A stretch of DNA of 64,000 nt, taken from contig NC_064565.1 in assembly GCF_937001465.1 (NCBI RefSeq), forward strand, positions 99,645,089-99,709,088, read 5' to 3'. The stretch comes from Orcinus orca (Eukaryota > Chordata > Mammalia > Artiodactyla > Delphinidae). The position numbers and the translations under genes are program-made. Under the pieces are notes generated by a model. It saw nothing but the letters and a program-made list of their open reading frames with translations, ran no database searches and was not told where the DNA came from. Position 1 is the stretch's first letter. Every line of letters starts with the position of its first letter. Shown in pieces: positions 11,938 through 23,869 of this stretch.

Positions 11938-12444
11938 AAAATTGAGATATAATTTACATACAGTGAAATTTACAGGTTTTAAGTGGTCAGTTCAATAAGT
12001 TTTGAAAATGCCATGAATCTTTTTGATAAACAAAAACCTCATGCTCTTTCTGTTGTCTATATTGTAAAAACTTTTTGTTTCCCAAATGTTGAGTTATACT
12101 ACAATATATAATTTATCTATGAAAAATCTCCACCTTCACCTCCTCCAACATACAGAGTCTGAACTAGCTCCTGCCCACACCCAGCCCAATTTAAAACCTA
12201 GGAGGAACTTGGTACAGTCATTCTGCTTTTCCCTTGCATCCAGGAGAGGCTGCGCACCAGTTTTATTTTTAGGTCTCCAGGGAAAGTGTTTCTACAACCT
12301 CCCTCAGCTACCTGTTTCAGCACTTAGCAACCCTAAACACTAAAATTCTCTGTCCCTGTGTGTGTCTGACTTCTAAATGAGTAAAAACAATTAATAATGA
12401 CATAATGCTTTAGCAAGAGCCACAGATCAAGAAGAGGCGGGTAG

Positions 12445-12653
12445 GGCTTCCCTGGTGGCCCAGTGGTTGAGAGTCCGCCTGCCGATGCAGGGGACACGGG
12501 TTCGTGCTCCGGTCCAGAAAGATCCCACATGCCGCGGAGCGGCTACGCTGGTGAGCCATGGCCGCTGAGCCTGCGCGTCCGGAGGCTGTGCTCAGCAACG
12601 GGAGAGGCCACAACAGTGAGAGGCCCGCGTACCGCAAAAAAAAAAAAAAAAAG
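12445..12653 (+). mobile_element. CHR-2 SINE
   Basis: Typical CHR-2 with A-tail and a 14-bp duplication GAAGAGGCGGGTAG (12431-12444 and 12654-12667). Confidence 0.95.
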
Positions 12654-12944
12654 GAAGAGGCGGGTAGAGATGTGTAAGCCTGGCAGTGTAAGTGCATGTG
12701 TGCACGTGTTAAGCAGGGGAGGGTGTGACACAACTGAGACTGTGTTGTGAGAGTGAGCTGAGAGTGAGCGTGCTCAGCGCAGCCCACTGGCCATGTGTCT
12801 GACGCCAGGCCTACAGCTGTCAGATTTTTCTTCCCAGAGGGAAAGGCAGAAATCTGTATCTTTATGTGAAATATGACTTTTTAATGTTGTCTTGGTTAAA
12901 AAAAAAAAAAAAAAGCCTGCTGCCTGAGTGCAGCCCATGTATTA

Positions 12945-13165
12945 GTTCACAATCTCTGCTCTAGAATTTATGCAGTGTTTTCACACTTGCTATCTCATTT
13001 AACCTTGACTATACCTGTACAACAGGTAAGGCAAGCAGGTATACAACCCAGCTGTTTAGAGCCGAAGAAACTGAGGCTCACAAGTATTAAATGAGTTGTT
13101 CAAGCTTCCCAGCTGGCAGATCCCAGGACTTATGGTTCTGCTTCACTGTGTCTCCTGTTAAATCC
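12945..13165 (+). mobile_element. MIR SINE
   Basis: Landmarks TTGCTATCTCATTTAACCTTG, GAAACTGAGGCTCACAAG and CTTCCCAGCTGGCAG. Confidence 0.7.
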
Positions 13166-13972
13166 CAGTTTTGCCCTCCAGGGGCTGTTAGAGCTGTTGT
13201 TAGCATCTCAGCGGATGAGGCTGTCTCCCACAGTTTGTCATCTGTTTATGGAAAATGTAGCAAGGCATGATAATATGGTCGATCTACCAGGAATTTATAA
13301 CAATTCTTAATTTATGTATAACTTACATAAAAATCAAAATATAGAGAGCAAAAATGGACGAAACTAAAAGGAGAAGCAAACAAAGCTGCCATCACAGAGG
13401 AAAACTTAACACATCTCCCTTAATAACCGATAGAATAAGCAGACAAGGAAAAGAAAAAAGTAAGGATACGGAAGGTCTGAAAAACAAAATTGAATGACCG
13501 AGTTGACCTACAGATATAGGCAAAACACTGCTAATACTGATGACAAAATGTACATTCTTTCTAAGTGCACATGAAACATTTCCTAAATTTGAATATATAT
13601 TATGCAAGTTCTAAGAAAATTCAAGAACTGAAATCACTCAGAATATTCTCTGTGTCAAATTAAACTAGGAATCAATAACAAAAAATGACTAGAATATCAC
13701 CAAATGTTTGGAGGTTAAGTAATAAGCTTCTAAATAATCCACGGGTCAAAGAAGAAATCACAATGGAAATTTCCATTCTTAGTAATAAAAATATGATATA
13801 TCAAAATGGGTGATGCAACTAAAGAGTTACTGAGAGCCTTATACATTTGTATTAGAAAAGAGAAAGGCTAAAAAATCAGTAATTTAGGCATTCATCTGAA
13901 TAATTTGGAAACAGAACAGCAAATTAAACCCAAAGTAAGTAGAAGGAAGGGAATCATAAAAATAAGATCAGA

Positions 13973-14180
13973 GGGCTTCCCTGGTGGCGCAGTGGTTGAG
14001 AGTCCGCCTGCCCATGCAGGGGACACGGGTTCGTGCCCCGGTCCGGGAGGATCTCACATGCCGCGGAGCGGCTGGGCCCGTGAGCCATGGCCGCTGAGCC
14101 TGCGCGTCCGGAGCCTGTGCTCCGCAACAGGAGAGGCCACAACAGTGAGAGGCCCGCGTACCACAAAAAAAATAAAAAAT
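13973..14180 (+). mobile_element. CHR-2 SINE inside L1
   Basis: Full CHR-2 with an A-rich tail. 15-bp duplication AAAAATAAGATCAGA at 13958-13972 and 14181-14195. Confidence 0.95.
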
Positions 14181-15378
14181 AAAAATAAGATCAGAAATTA
14201 ATGAAGTAGAAAACAATTCACAACAGAGAAACCCAGCAAAGCCAAAAACTGAGTCTTTGAAAAGAATAATAAAACGGATAGATCTCTAATAAGACTCATA
14301 AGACAGAAAGAGGAAAAGCACAAATTACCTATATCAGGAATTAACTTCGTCACAGACCTTTAAGACAGTAAAAAGCTAATAACAGAATATTATAACTCCC
14401 TGTGCCAAAAGTTTTGGAAAATGTAGGTGAAATGGACACTTTCTAGAAAAGTACAACATATGAACCAACATAAAAGAAATAGAAAATCTAACAACACTAT
14501 ATCTCCTAAATAAATTAAATTTGTAACTAAAAGTCTTCACACAAAGAATGTTCTAGGCCCAAATGTCTTCACTGATGAATTATTCCAAATATTTCAAAAA
14601 TAAATAATATCAGCGTGATATAAACTAAAAAAAAAAAAAGAGAAATTACATTCTATGAAGCCAGTATAACTTTGATACTAAAATCTGTCATTAAAAGAAA
14701 GAAAATTACTGGCCAATCTCTTCCATGAACACGACACAAAAATCCTAAACGACATTAGCAACTTAAATCCAGTGATACACAAAGAGACGGCACACCAGGA
14801 TCCAGTGGGTTTATACAGAAATGCAAGGATTGCTTAACAAATGAAAACCAATCAATGTAGTTCACCTTAGAAACATAATAAATATGTTTATTTATTTATT
14901 TACAAGGGAGAAAAATCATATGACCATATCACTAGATAAAGAAAAAAAGATTTACTAAAACTTAACACCCATTCATGATAAAAGTTCTTAGTGAACTAGG
15001 ACTGGAGGAGAATTTCTAAATCTTTTATAAAACACCTACCAAACTTCTAAAGCAAAAATAATACTTAATGGAGAAATACTGAAAGATTTCCCCCTGAAAT
15101 AAAAAATGAGACAAAGAAACTCACTATCACCATTTGTATTCAAACTATCCTGGAAGTCTTAGTCTCTTCATCTATCAAGAAAAAAGTACAGCTCTTTATA
15201 AGAATTAGAAATAAAGAAATAAAATTACGTTGCTTGTAGTCAATATTATTAGGTACCTTGGAAAAATTAATCTACAAATTATTATAATTAAAATAAGTTC
15301 AGCAAAATTTCTTGATTTTAGGGCTTATAAAACATCCATATATATATTAGTGACAAACAGAAAGTTAAAAATATTTTA

Positions 15379-15567
15379 GGGCTTCCCTGGTGGCGCAGTG
15401 GTTGAGAGTCCGCCTGCCGATGCAGGGGACACGGGTTCGTGCCCTGGTCCGGGAAGATCCCACATGCCGTGGAGCGGCTGGGCCCGTGAGCCATGGCCGC
15501 TGACCTGCGCGTCCAGAGCCTGTGCTCCGCAACGGGAGAGGCCACAACAGTGAGAGGCCCGCGTACC

Positions 15568-15598
<31 letters not shown>
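15379..15598 (+). mobile_element. CHR-2 SINE inside L1
   Basis: Full CHR-2 with about 29 A residues at the 3' end. It has a small internal deletion near TGACCTGCGCG. Target-site duplication is A/T-rich and ambiguous. Confidence 0.93.
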
Positions 15599-15604
<6 letters not shown>

Positions 15605-16144
15605 TAATATCATTTACAATAGCACCAAGAATTTCAAATACTGAGAAATAAATCTTATGAAGGATGTGCAAGAACTTAATATCAAAAACTACGAAACTTT
15701 GCGGAGAGAAATTTAACAAATTTCTTTAACAAATATTATTAAGTAGATTTATTAAATTTATTTAATAAATTAAATAAAGGGGATGCTCCTCTCCCTAAGT
15801 ACATCTATGGATTCAATACAATACCAATCAAAATCCCATCTTTCTATGGAAATTGATACATTAATTCTAAAATTTATGTGGAAATGCAAAGGGCCAAGAA
15901 GAACCAACACAATCTCGAAGAACAAAGCTGTTTGCACTATCAGATAGCAAGACTAATAATAGAACCACAGAAGTTAGTTCAGTGTGGTATTGAACTAATT
16001 TAAAATACTAGTGGAACAGAGCAGAATGTCCAGAAACAGGCCCACATATATATATCCACGGTTACTTGATTCATGACAAATGTGAAATCACAAGGCAGTG
16101 GGGGAAAGGCTAGACTTCTCATAAATGGTGCTCTGTCAGTTGCA

Positions 16145-16480
16145 AAAGGACTGGCAGCTGTTGCTGGCTTTGAAGATGGCAAAAGAGGCCCATGAGCCTC
16201 TGGAAGTTGAGAAGTCCCTCAGTTTACAACCAGCAACAAAACAGGGACATCGGTCCTTATAAGCACAAGGAATTGACTACTGCCAACCGTCTGAATGAGA
16301 TTAAACGAGATCTCCCTTAAGGCCTCCAGAAAGGAGCATATGGTGTGCTAACATCTTGACTTTAGCCCAGTGAGACCCATATTGGGCTCCACACCTACAG
16401 AACTGTAAGAAAATTAATCTGTGCTACTTAGAGCTACTAAGATTGTAGCAATTCCAGCAACAATAAAAAACTAATATAGT
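16145..16480 (+). mobile_element. Old LTR-like repeat, right part
   Basis: Reads GGCTTTGAAGATGGCAAAAG, AGCCCAGTGAGACCCAT, CAGAACTGTAAGAAAATTAA and a final ACTAATATAG, the typical right half of an ancient mammalian LTR-like repeat. Family name not assigned. Confidence 0.5.
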
Positions 16481-16484
16481 GGCA

Positions 16485-17630
16485 AGGATGCAAGGAGATA
16501 GCACCTCCACAAGGAAGCAGACTGCCTTAAGAAAAGAATTTGATAAAACACGGATTTTCCCAAATAGCCGGTTAGTCCAATAAGTGGGCAAATTGACCAA
16601 ATTCACCCTGAAAATAACCCATGGAATCTGGAGTACCGTGAGGATTGGTGTGGGGATGGAACCTTCAGGACTATTCCCACTGTTCAAATGGCTAGTGATG
16701 ATGTATGATTGGTAAGTCAGAAAAAAATAAACAGTAAGATCAATTTGGTAGGAATCTGTAGAAACTTTATATAGTTTACAATTCAGGACAAAACTGGTCA
16801 AAGTGAAGATATCAATGCAAAACAGAATCACAAAATTTGTTATACATTCACCATAACCATAAACCTACAAAGGAGCCAAACATTAATTGGCCCCTAATCT
16901 TATAAATACCAAAAGACGAGCTAAGCAAGAAAAAGGCAGAAACTATCACATCAATTCATTCCAGAAATTCTAAATTAAAGCTGATATGCCATTTGAGGAA
17001 CTGATAAAAGAATGCTCCCAATGACTAAAGATTGGATAAACAGAAAATGACATGCAAAAATGCCCCAAACAATCCTATCACACAGAAGAAATGCTGAAAT
17101 TTAACTGCTAGAAGTACATGATATGCAATTTGGGGAATTGGCAAATTAATGCTAAAAATACATATAATTGAAAAAAAATTAAAGAAATTCACTAGCACAC
17201 TAAAGAAATCAGAGGAAACAGTTCCATCGGATATGAAATCTTGGCATTTTGGTTTCTAACAGGGAGTAATTGGAATATGATGACTTGTCAGAAGTTTGCA
17301 GAAGACTTGACATGAGAGAGTAATAAGCAGCAGAAAAAAGAGCACAAGAATCCAGGAGAGATTACTATAATGAACAGTATGATGAGTGTCTCAAATATGA
17401 CAGACACTAACCATCAATATTAAATCATTGAGGAAGGATAAAAAGCAAACTGTTTACTAATCCTAAAAATGCTAGAGAATTTTCAGCTAAGAGGGGAACT
17501 AAGAAGTAACAGTAGTATGCATATCCCATATCACATTTTATTTACTAATTGCTAGAAATAAATCAAGGGACTATTGAGAAATGAGTGGAAGTCTCATAAA
17601 AATTTTAAAAGTGTGGCAACAGAAAATGAT
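16485..17630. other. A+T-rich intronic sequence, no clear feature
   Basis: It may be very old transposon sequence. I recognise no family, gene or site. Confidence 0.4.
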
Positions 17631-17645
17631 GTTAAAAAGAATTCA

Positions 17646-17961
17646 GGGACTTCCCTGGTGGCGAAGTGGTTAAGAATCTGCCTGCCAATGCAGGGCACAC
17701 GGGTTCGATCCCTAGTCCGGGAAGATCCCACATGTGGCGGAGCAACTAAGCCTGCGCACCAAAACTACGGAGCCTGTGTTCTAGAGCCCACGTGCCGCAA
17801 CTACTGAGCCCGCGTGCCTAGAGTCCGTACTCCGCAACAAGAGAAGCCAACGCAATAAGAAGCCCGCGCACCACAACCAAGAGTAGCCCGTTTGCCGCAA
17901 CTAGAGAAAGCCCACGCGCAGCAACAAAGACCCAATGCAGACCCTGCACCAAAAAAAAAAA
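17646..17961 (+). mobile_element. CHR-1 SINE
   Basis: Long CHR-1 form with B box GGGTTCGATCCC, the AACTAGAGAAAGCCC module and an A-tail. 12-bp duplication AAAAAGAATTCA at 17634-17645 and 17962-17973. Confidence 0.94.
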
Positions 17962-18287
17962 AAAAAGAATTCAAAAGAAATCAGTAAAAATGGAAAGATT
18001 CTCATTTAAAATGCCAACATTCTGGCTTCTAATGAGGAAATATAATTTTTTGATTATTAAAGATACTCTCACACACAAAACCCAATAGTTTCAACAAAGG
18101 GAGCAATCCTTAAACTGCTACTATACAGACAAAAGGAAATCTAGTCCACTCACTCTAAATGGTGATCTCCAAAGCCACAGGAAAATTTTCCCATGCAATA
18201 GAAATTGCTTTACAACACTGTTAATCAGTACATGTGTCAAATTATTTGTTCTGTTAATTGGTCATTTAATGAATTGGCTTTGCCTTG

Positions 18288-18288
18288 C

Positions 18289-18330
<42 letters not shown>
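18288..18330. repeat. (CTAT)n microsatellite
   Basis: About ten perfect tetranucleotide units, long enough to be polymorphic. Confidence 0.95.
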
Positions 18331-18459
18331 CCCTTTTTCCCAACTGGCCATTTTGCAAATTGATGAATTGATTTTTGGCAAAACAGTATTAGATCAATTC
18401 AGTGTTGGTAAGTTTACCCAGAACCATTTCCTCTATAGCAAATGGGGAATGCAAATATT

Positions 18460-18976
18460 TTTTTTAAAAAAACTCTTTCTTGAAAGCAATTTGGCAATCC
18501 TTGTTAAAAGCTATAAAAATGAGCATGTTCTTTGATCAGTAATTCTACTTCTAGGAAATTATCCTAAGGAAATAATGACAATGTGCAAATAGATTAAGCT
18601 ACACAGATTTCATTGTAGAATTTTCTAGTACAGTTAAATATTACAGACAAGCTAAAAATTTCAGTAAGTGGGGGTTGGTTAAATAAAACTGAATGTGTAC
18701 AGTGAACTAGTGTAAAGCTTTGTAATTTGTGCCATAAGAGAGTATTTAATGTCTTGGAAAGTTGCTTAAGCATTATTGTTAAGTTTAAAAAAAATAGGTT
18801 GCAGAACAGACTGAAACTATTCTAGCAAGGAAAAAAATGCCATATGTGTATGACTGAGTGGATAAACTCCAAAATATTTACTGTGGTTATTTTGGGTGAT
18901 TGGCATTATGGATAACTTTTATTTTCTTCTTTTGTTTACATGAATTTTCTAAATTTTCCACACTGAATATGTGTTT
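18460..18976 (+). mobile_element. Old L1M 3' end
   Basis: Landmarks AATTCTACTTCTAGGAAATT, AAGGAAATAATGACAATG and TTTATTTTCTTCTTTTG. It is interrupted at its end by a younger L1 piece. Confidence 0.75.
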
Positions 18977-19119
18977 ATTTTTGGGGGGGGTGGGTATAGT
19001 TATTTTACAATGCTGTGTTAGTTTCTACTGTACAGCAAAGTAGAGTTCCCTGTGCTATACAGCAGGTTTTCATTAGTTATCTATTTTATACATGTTAGTG
19101 TATATATGTCAACCCCAAT
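18977..19119 (-). mobile_element. Short L1 3' end, minus strand
   Basis: Antisense L1 3' UTR (ATGCTGTGTTAGTTTCTACTG, GTTATCTATTTTATACATG). The near-identical sequences GAATATGTGTTT (18965-18976) and GAATATCTGTTT (19120-19131) flank it as target-site duplication. Confidence 0.85.
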
Positions 19120-19639
19120 GAATATCTGTTTTTTTAATAAAGAGAAAAAAAAATTCTAATCACCCACTAGCTTAGAAGCCAGGAGATCTGACAATCCTCC
19201 CTATGTGTGTGTCTGTGAACAAGCCCCTACATCTTTCTCCAAACCTTCATACTTCTCATCTTCCTTGAACTTTATGTTTCTCGCCTTGGTTGTCCTTTCC
19301 CTTCACTAAACTTCTGGAACTCCATAGCCCATGAACCCTGGAGACGGTTTTCAAGAGTTACATGTTGTACGTTGGCCTACTGGGCTTTCGTCCAATAACT
19401 ATTGAGTGTCAGGCGCTCCGAGAGCAAGGAATGCCAAAGGAGGAAGCCACCCCCAGGAGCTCATCCTCCGGTGGAAGAGACAGACATTTGATCCCAAACA
19501 GCACTGCAGTGTGATCAACACTCTACTGAAGATATGAGCAAGGTGGTGTCAGATCACAGAGGTCAGCAGTGACTTCCAGAAGAGGTGACATACGAATTGG
19601 ACCCTGAAAGGAGGGCTGGCATGAACCACAGTTATTGAA

Positions 19640-19790
19640 TACTTACTACAACCAGGCACTGTGCTGTGGGCTTTGTTCACCTTATCTCGTGTAAGCCTCA
19701 TGACAGTCACACCAGGTCAGTCATCATTCTCTCCCTTTCCCCACTTTTTCTTGAGCAGTTTAGAATATTAAAGCTTCAGAGGGTAGGTAG
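19640..19790 (+). mobile_element. Probable MIR
   Basis: TTGAATACTTACTACAACCAGG, CACTGTGCTGTGGGC and AGCCTCATGACAG match the MIR order, diverged. Confidence 0.55.
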
Positions 19791-19799
19791 TGTGCCCCA

Positions 19800-22015
19800 G
19801 GTCCCTGTGCAGCTCCCTCCTTGCTTTGCCCTGTTCTGCTCTATGTTGGAGGGCATAGACCCCTGGAGACTACACTTCTTAGGCTTCCTTGCCAACTGGT
19901 CCAGCCAAGTGGGAGGTTGGAAGGTGGGAGTTGGGGAGAAGCTCATTTCCTCCCAGCTTCAGGTAACAACTTCAGCAGTAGCTATGTAGCCTCCTCAGTT
20001 CTAACCCCCACCCCATCCCCGATAACCCTTCCTCAGTGTTCCCAGATCCCACCAGGAAGCCTGGATTCCCAGGCTCCGGTAACCTTGCAGGCTCCTCCCT
20101 CTGTCCCTCCACCTTAGGGATGGTACCACCTTACTCCATGGCTTCTCTGACTTGCCTCAACATCTACCTGGACTTACAGCTCCACCAACACCTCCGTAAT
20201 TAGTTCCCTCCTTGAAGTACCTAGCGGGGGCTCTGTTTTCCTGAACAGCCCCTGATCCATCTCGTCGCACAGCTACGCACTGGCTGAGCCAGGACACTCA
20301 TGGCTCCGAGACTCTAGAGTTAAACTGATCATCCACGTCCATTGAGCGCCTACTACGTGGCAAGACCTTTAATCCTCACAACAACCCTCTGAAGTGGGTG
20401 CTATTATCATCTCCAATTAAAAGAGAGGGTGACCTTGGACCAGTCTTTGACCTTCAGTATTATAATTCCTGAGCTATAGTTTGAGAGGATAGACCTTGGT
20501 CACCAAGATCCCATCCCCAGATCCCCCCCCCAGCGGCAGCCACATCATGAGAGAAGAAAGTGCTTGGCCTCTGACAGAAGATGCCAAGAAATCCTAGGTG
20601 CAGTTAATGACCCCGCCTTCCTCAGCACCTCCCTCAGTTCCTCCATCCTCAATTGATAAAAGGCCATGATTCCCTTTGGAAAATCCACCCCCTCCTTCCA
20701 GCTCCGGCTCCCTTGGCATTTGCACATCGCAGGGAATTCAGGTTGCTCTGACTCAAATTAGTAGGTGCTAAGCAGTTTCCACGTTTCTTAGTAAATATGT
20801 CAAAACACAAAATCCATTCATTCCTTCATCCCCCCTCCTTCCTTGAGACACACTTTTCTCTCTTAGCTGGTCAACTAAGAGAGACTGAGAAGTGTTTTTC
20901 TTCAGCAAGAGCTAAAGCGGCATTAACTCAAGGAGCCTGGCAGTTGTACAGTCCTTTGCAAACCCTCCCCTGCCCTCCTGGTCATTCATTTGCCCACCGT
21001 GGGGCAGGCACCGACTTGGGGCTCTGGGTTTTACTGGGGTCCCTCGAATATAAAACAGGCATCATGAGGGATCCCACGGAGACCCTCCAGGAGACCCCAT
21101 TATCACCTGGGACTCTGCCCGGGTGATAGGGGACGAGGGAGCCTCGGGGAGTCGTGCACTTAATTTCCACCATCTCTCTAGGCCTCCTGCTGGCGTGACT
21201 CGAAACCAACTCCTTACATCAAGCAGCCGCCGGCTCTCCCCCGCTGGGCTCCGCCCCCAGCCCGGCCCCCTTTGCCTCGGAGCCCGCCTGGACGCAGAAG
21301 CCTCCTTCCCACACCTCGCCAGCAGCCCTCGCCCCAGACAAAGGAAACAGGAAGTCGAGGGGGTGGGCCCGGCTCTTCACACCTATCACCGCTCCCTGGA
21401 GCATCTCCGCAAAGCCTGCTGCCTGCTTGGTGTTGCAGCCTGGGCTCTGGGAGCCATGCTTAGTGTTAATGGCCAAAATGAGGGACCTCTGGGTGGGCTG
21501 GGGGGAAACTTTCCCATCTGCGTTGTTGCAGTTTTTTTAAATCTAGGGTGACACATGAATATAAACCCCCAGGATTTTGCTGGGCTGGCCGTCATTTTCA
21601 AGCCAGGAACTGACACACATTGTCCTCCACAGCCTTCCCCCTGACGGTATCCTTGGGGGAGGGGGAGGGAGAGGGGAAACGGGGGGGGGGGCTTCCAGGC
21701 CCGAGTCTCAGTGTGAACTAATGAAGCCCACGCGAATCCGGTCAAAGCCAGTGATTTGAACTAATCCTCCACCACGTCTTCCACTGTAAGTAGCCCGCCT
21801 GGCTGCTGCCTGCAATGGGCTTGGCCATCCCACTGTCCATCGGTCTGTCATTCCAGCACAGACACAGAACCTCCCAGGCCCCTAGGACCTCATGACCAAA
21901 AACAGAAAGGAAATAATTCCTGGCATTGAGGAGGAGCTCCAGGCTGAAAGAGAGAGAGAGAGACAAGCCAAATAATTGCAACAGAGGAAATGGAGTTGGG
22001 GGCATTCATGACGAG
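19800..22015. other. Unique intronic region with a GC-rich patch
   Basis: Mostly repeat-free. It holds a GC-rich, CpG-containing segment at 21215-21470, a C-run at 20521-20531 and a G-run at 21685. No exon with MARCH similarity was found. A MIR-like piece (GGGGCCCAGAGAGGTGAGGC) begins near 22040. Confidence 0.5.
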
Positions 22016-23373
22016 TATTTGAGTATCAGGGCTTGTAGGGTCTTGGAAGCTCCACTAGCCCAGTCTACTCAGTGATGCGAACACTGGGGCCCAGAGAGGT
22101 GAGGCAGCTTGCCCAAAGTTACCCAGCCAGGAGCAGCGCAGGACTCCCATCGAAGCTTCCTGGCTTCTCAAACTGGATGTCCACACGTTCCTGTCCAGGC
22201 TGTGGACAGCGCCACAGTTGCGCATCAACTCCCTCTCCCTCCCCCTCATTCTCCTCTGAGTTATTCAGCTTCTTGCAGAACTAGTGACACTCCCTTCCGC
22301 TTTCAGATTCACAAGTTTTTGCCCTCCCCGAGTGCCAGACCCCCGAGTGCCGGGCGCCCAAGGGCAGCAGCTGCTAGAACCGTTGCAAGGAGGCAGGCAA
22401 GCAGTGAGAAGCACCAGCGGAATCATTTTCATTAATTTATACCATTTTGCAGCTCCTTCTCTGTCCTGAGATCGCTGTTCTGTTTCTTTCTATTGTCTGA
22501 GAAATAAAATGGTTTCGATTACACTCACGGTCTCCCATGCATGACTACCTTTGGCTGCCCACAAGGCAGAAGGCACTGTCTGTATTCCTCTGCCTCTGGC
22601 TTCTGGAGAAGGCCTGCTTGCTGCTGCAGGGCTTCCGCCAGGGTCACCACCAGACCCAACCCAACCCCACCCACAGCAGCCAGTGTGGATTGAGGGGGAT
22701 TGAGGGAGGGCTGAGTGAACAGACAGGATCCAGGGTGGACTGGTTTCCTTCCTCTTAGCATCAAAGGAAGGGGAGGATGAGGCAAAGGAGAGGAAGCTAA
22801 CATTTTTGAAAGTATAAGGCAGAGTCAGTTAGTCAGTCAACAAACAACACCTACTGTGTGCCAGGGCCTGTTCTCAAGGCTGGGGACTCGGAGGTGAACA
22901 CAGCGGGGCAAGCTCCCATATGTCTGGGCTGTGATGTTGTTCAAAATATTTGGCAACAGGACCTGCACAGACATCAACCACTCATCTGCCGGGTAGCCCA
23001 AGGGTCCCAAAGACCCCCTGCTGTACTTGGCATTAACCCTTTAATTGCTGGATCTTGATGAGACCAGGGAAGCAGAGTCCCAAGGGAGGAACTGGGAGAG
23101 CCAGGATGGTAGAGCCCCAGACAGCAGCTGCTCACCAACCGGCATGGAAGTTTTGGGATATTACAGCAATACTGAATTTTAGCCATGTACACGGAGCATC
23201 AGATCAGGGGGTTGAGGAGGGATTGTAGCAAACAGCCTACAGTTAGGGACAACCACTACTTAGCAACAGCCCACAGCGTCTCAAGGGAAGGAAGGGCCCA
23301 ATGATTCTGGATCTTCCAGTTTTTCAAGAGTCAGTTCTGGAGTGTGTGTGTGGGCGGCGGGGGGGGGGACTCT

Positions 23374-23860
23374 ATATATTTTTTAACATCTTTATTGGAG
23401 TATAATTGCTTTACAATGTTGTGTTAGTTTCTGCTGTATAACAAAGTGAATCAGCTATATGTATACATATATCCCCATATCTCCTCCCTCTTGCGTCTCC
23501 CTCCCACCTTCCCTATCCCACCCCTCTAGGTGGTCACAAAGCACCGAGCTGATCTCCCTGTGCTATGCGGCTGCTTCCCACTAGCTATCTATTTTACATT
23601 TGGTAGTGTCTATATGTCCATGCCACTCTCTCACTTCGTCCCAGCTTACCCTTCCCCCTCCCATGTCCTCTCTAGTAGGTCTACGTCTTTATTCTCATCC
23701 TGCCACAGGTTCTTCATAACCTTTTTTTTTTTTTAGATTCCATATATATGTGTTAGCATACGGTATTTGCAGTGAGGTGGATGGACCTAGAGTCTGTCAT
23801 ACAGAGTGAAGTAAGTCAGAAAGAGAAAAACAAATACCGTATGCTAACACATATATGTGT
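23374..23860 (-). mobile_element. 5'-inverted L1 3' end with perfect 26-bp hairpin
   Basis: The minus-strand L1 3' UTR (23374-23769) reads inward from its A-tail. The next part (23770-23860) is upstream L1 sequence in the opposite orientation. The 26 nt at 23744-23769 and 23831-23856 are perfect reverse complements around a 61-nt loop. GGACTCT flanks the element (23367-23373 and 23861-23867). Confidence 0.9.
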
Positions 23861-23869
23861 GGACTCTTT

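Larger units (their letters stand above)
13290..16140 (+). mobile_element. L1 ORF2 remnant, split by two CHR-2 SINEs
   Basis: Decayed sense L1 ORF2 sequence: CACCAAATGTTTGGAGGTTA, GAAGAAATCACAATGGAAAT, TACTGGCCAATCTCTTCC, AATACCAATCAAAATCCCATC. The two CHR-2 copies (13973-14180 and 15379-15598) arrived later. Reading frames are broken throughout. Confidence 0.8.

Noticed and set aside
21123..21551. 142-codon frame over the GC-rich intronic patch
   Set aside because: Low-complexity proline/serine/arginine composition, no domain and no splice context.
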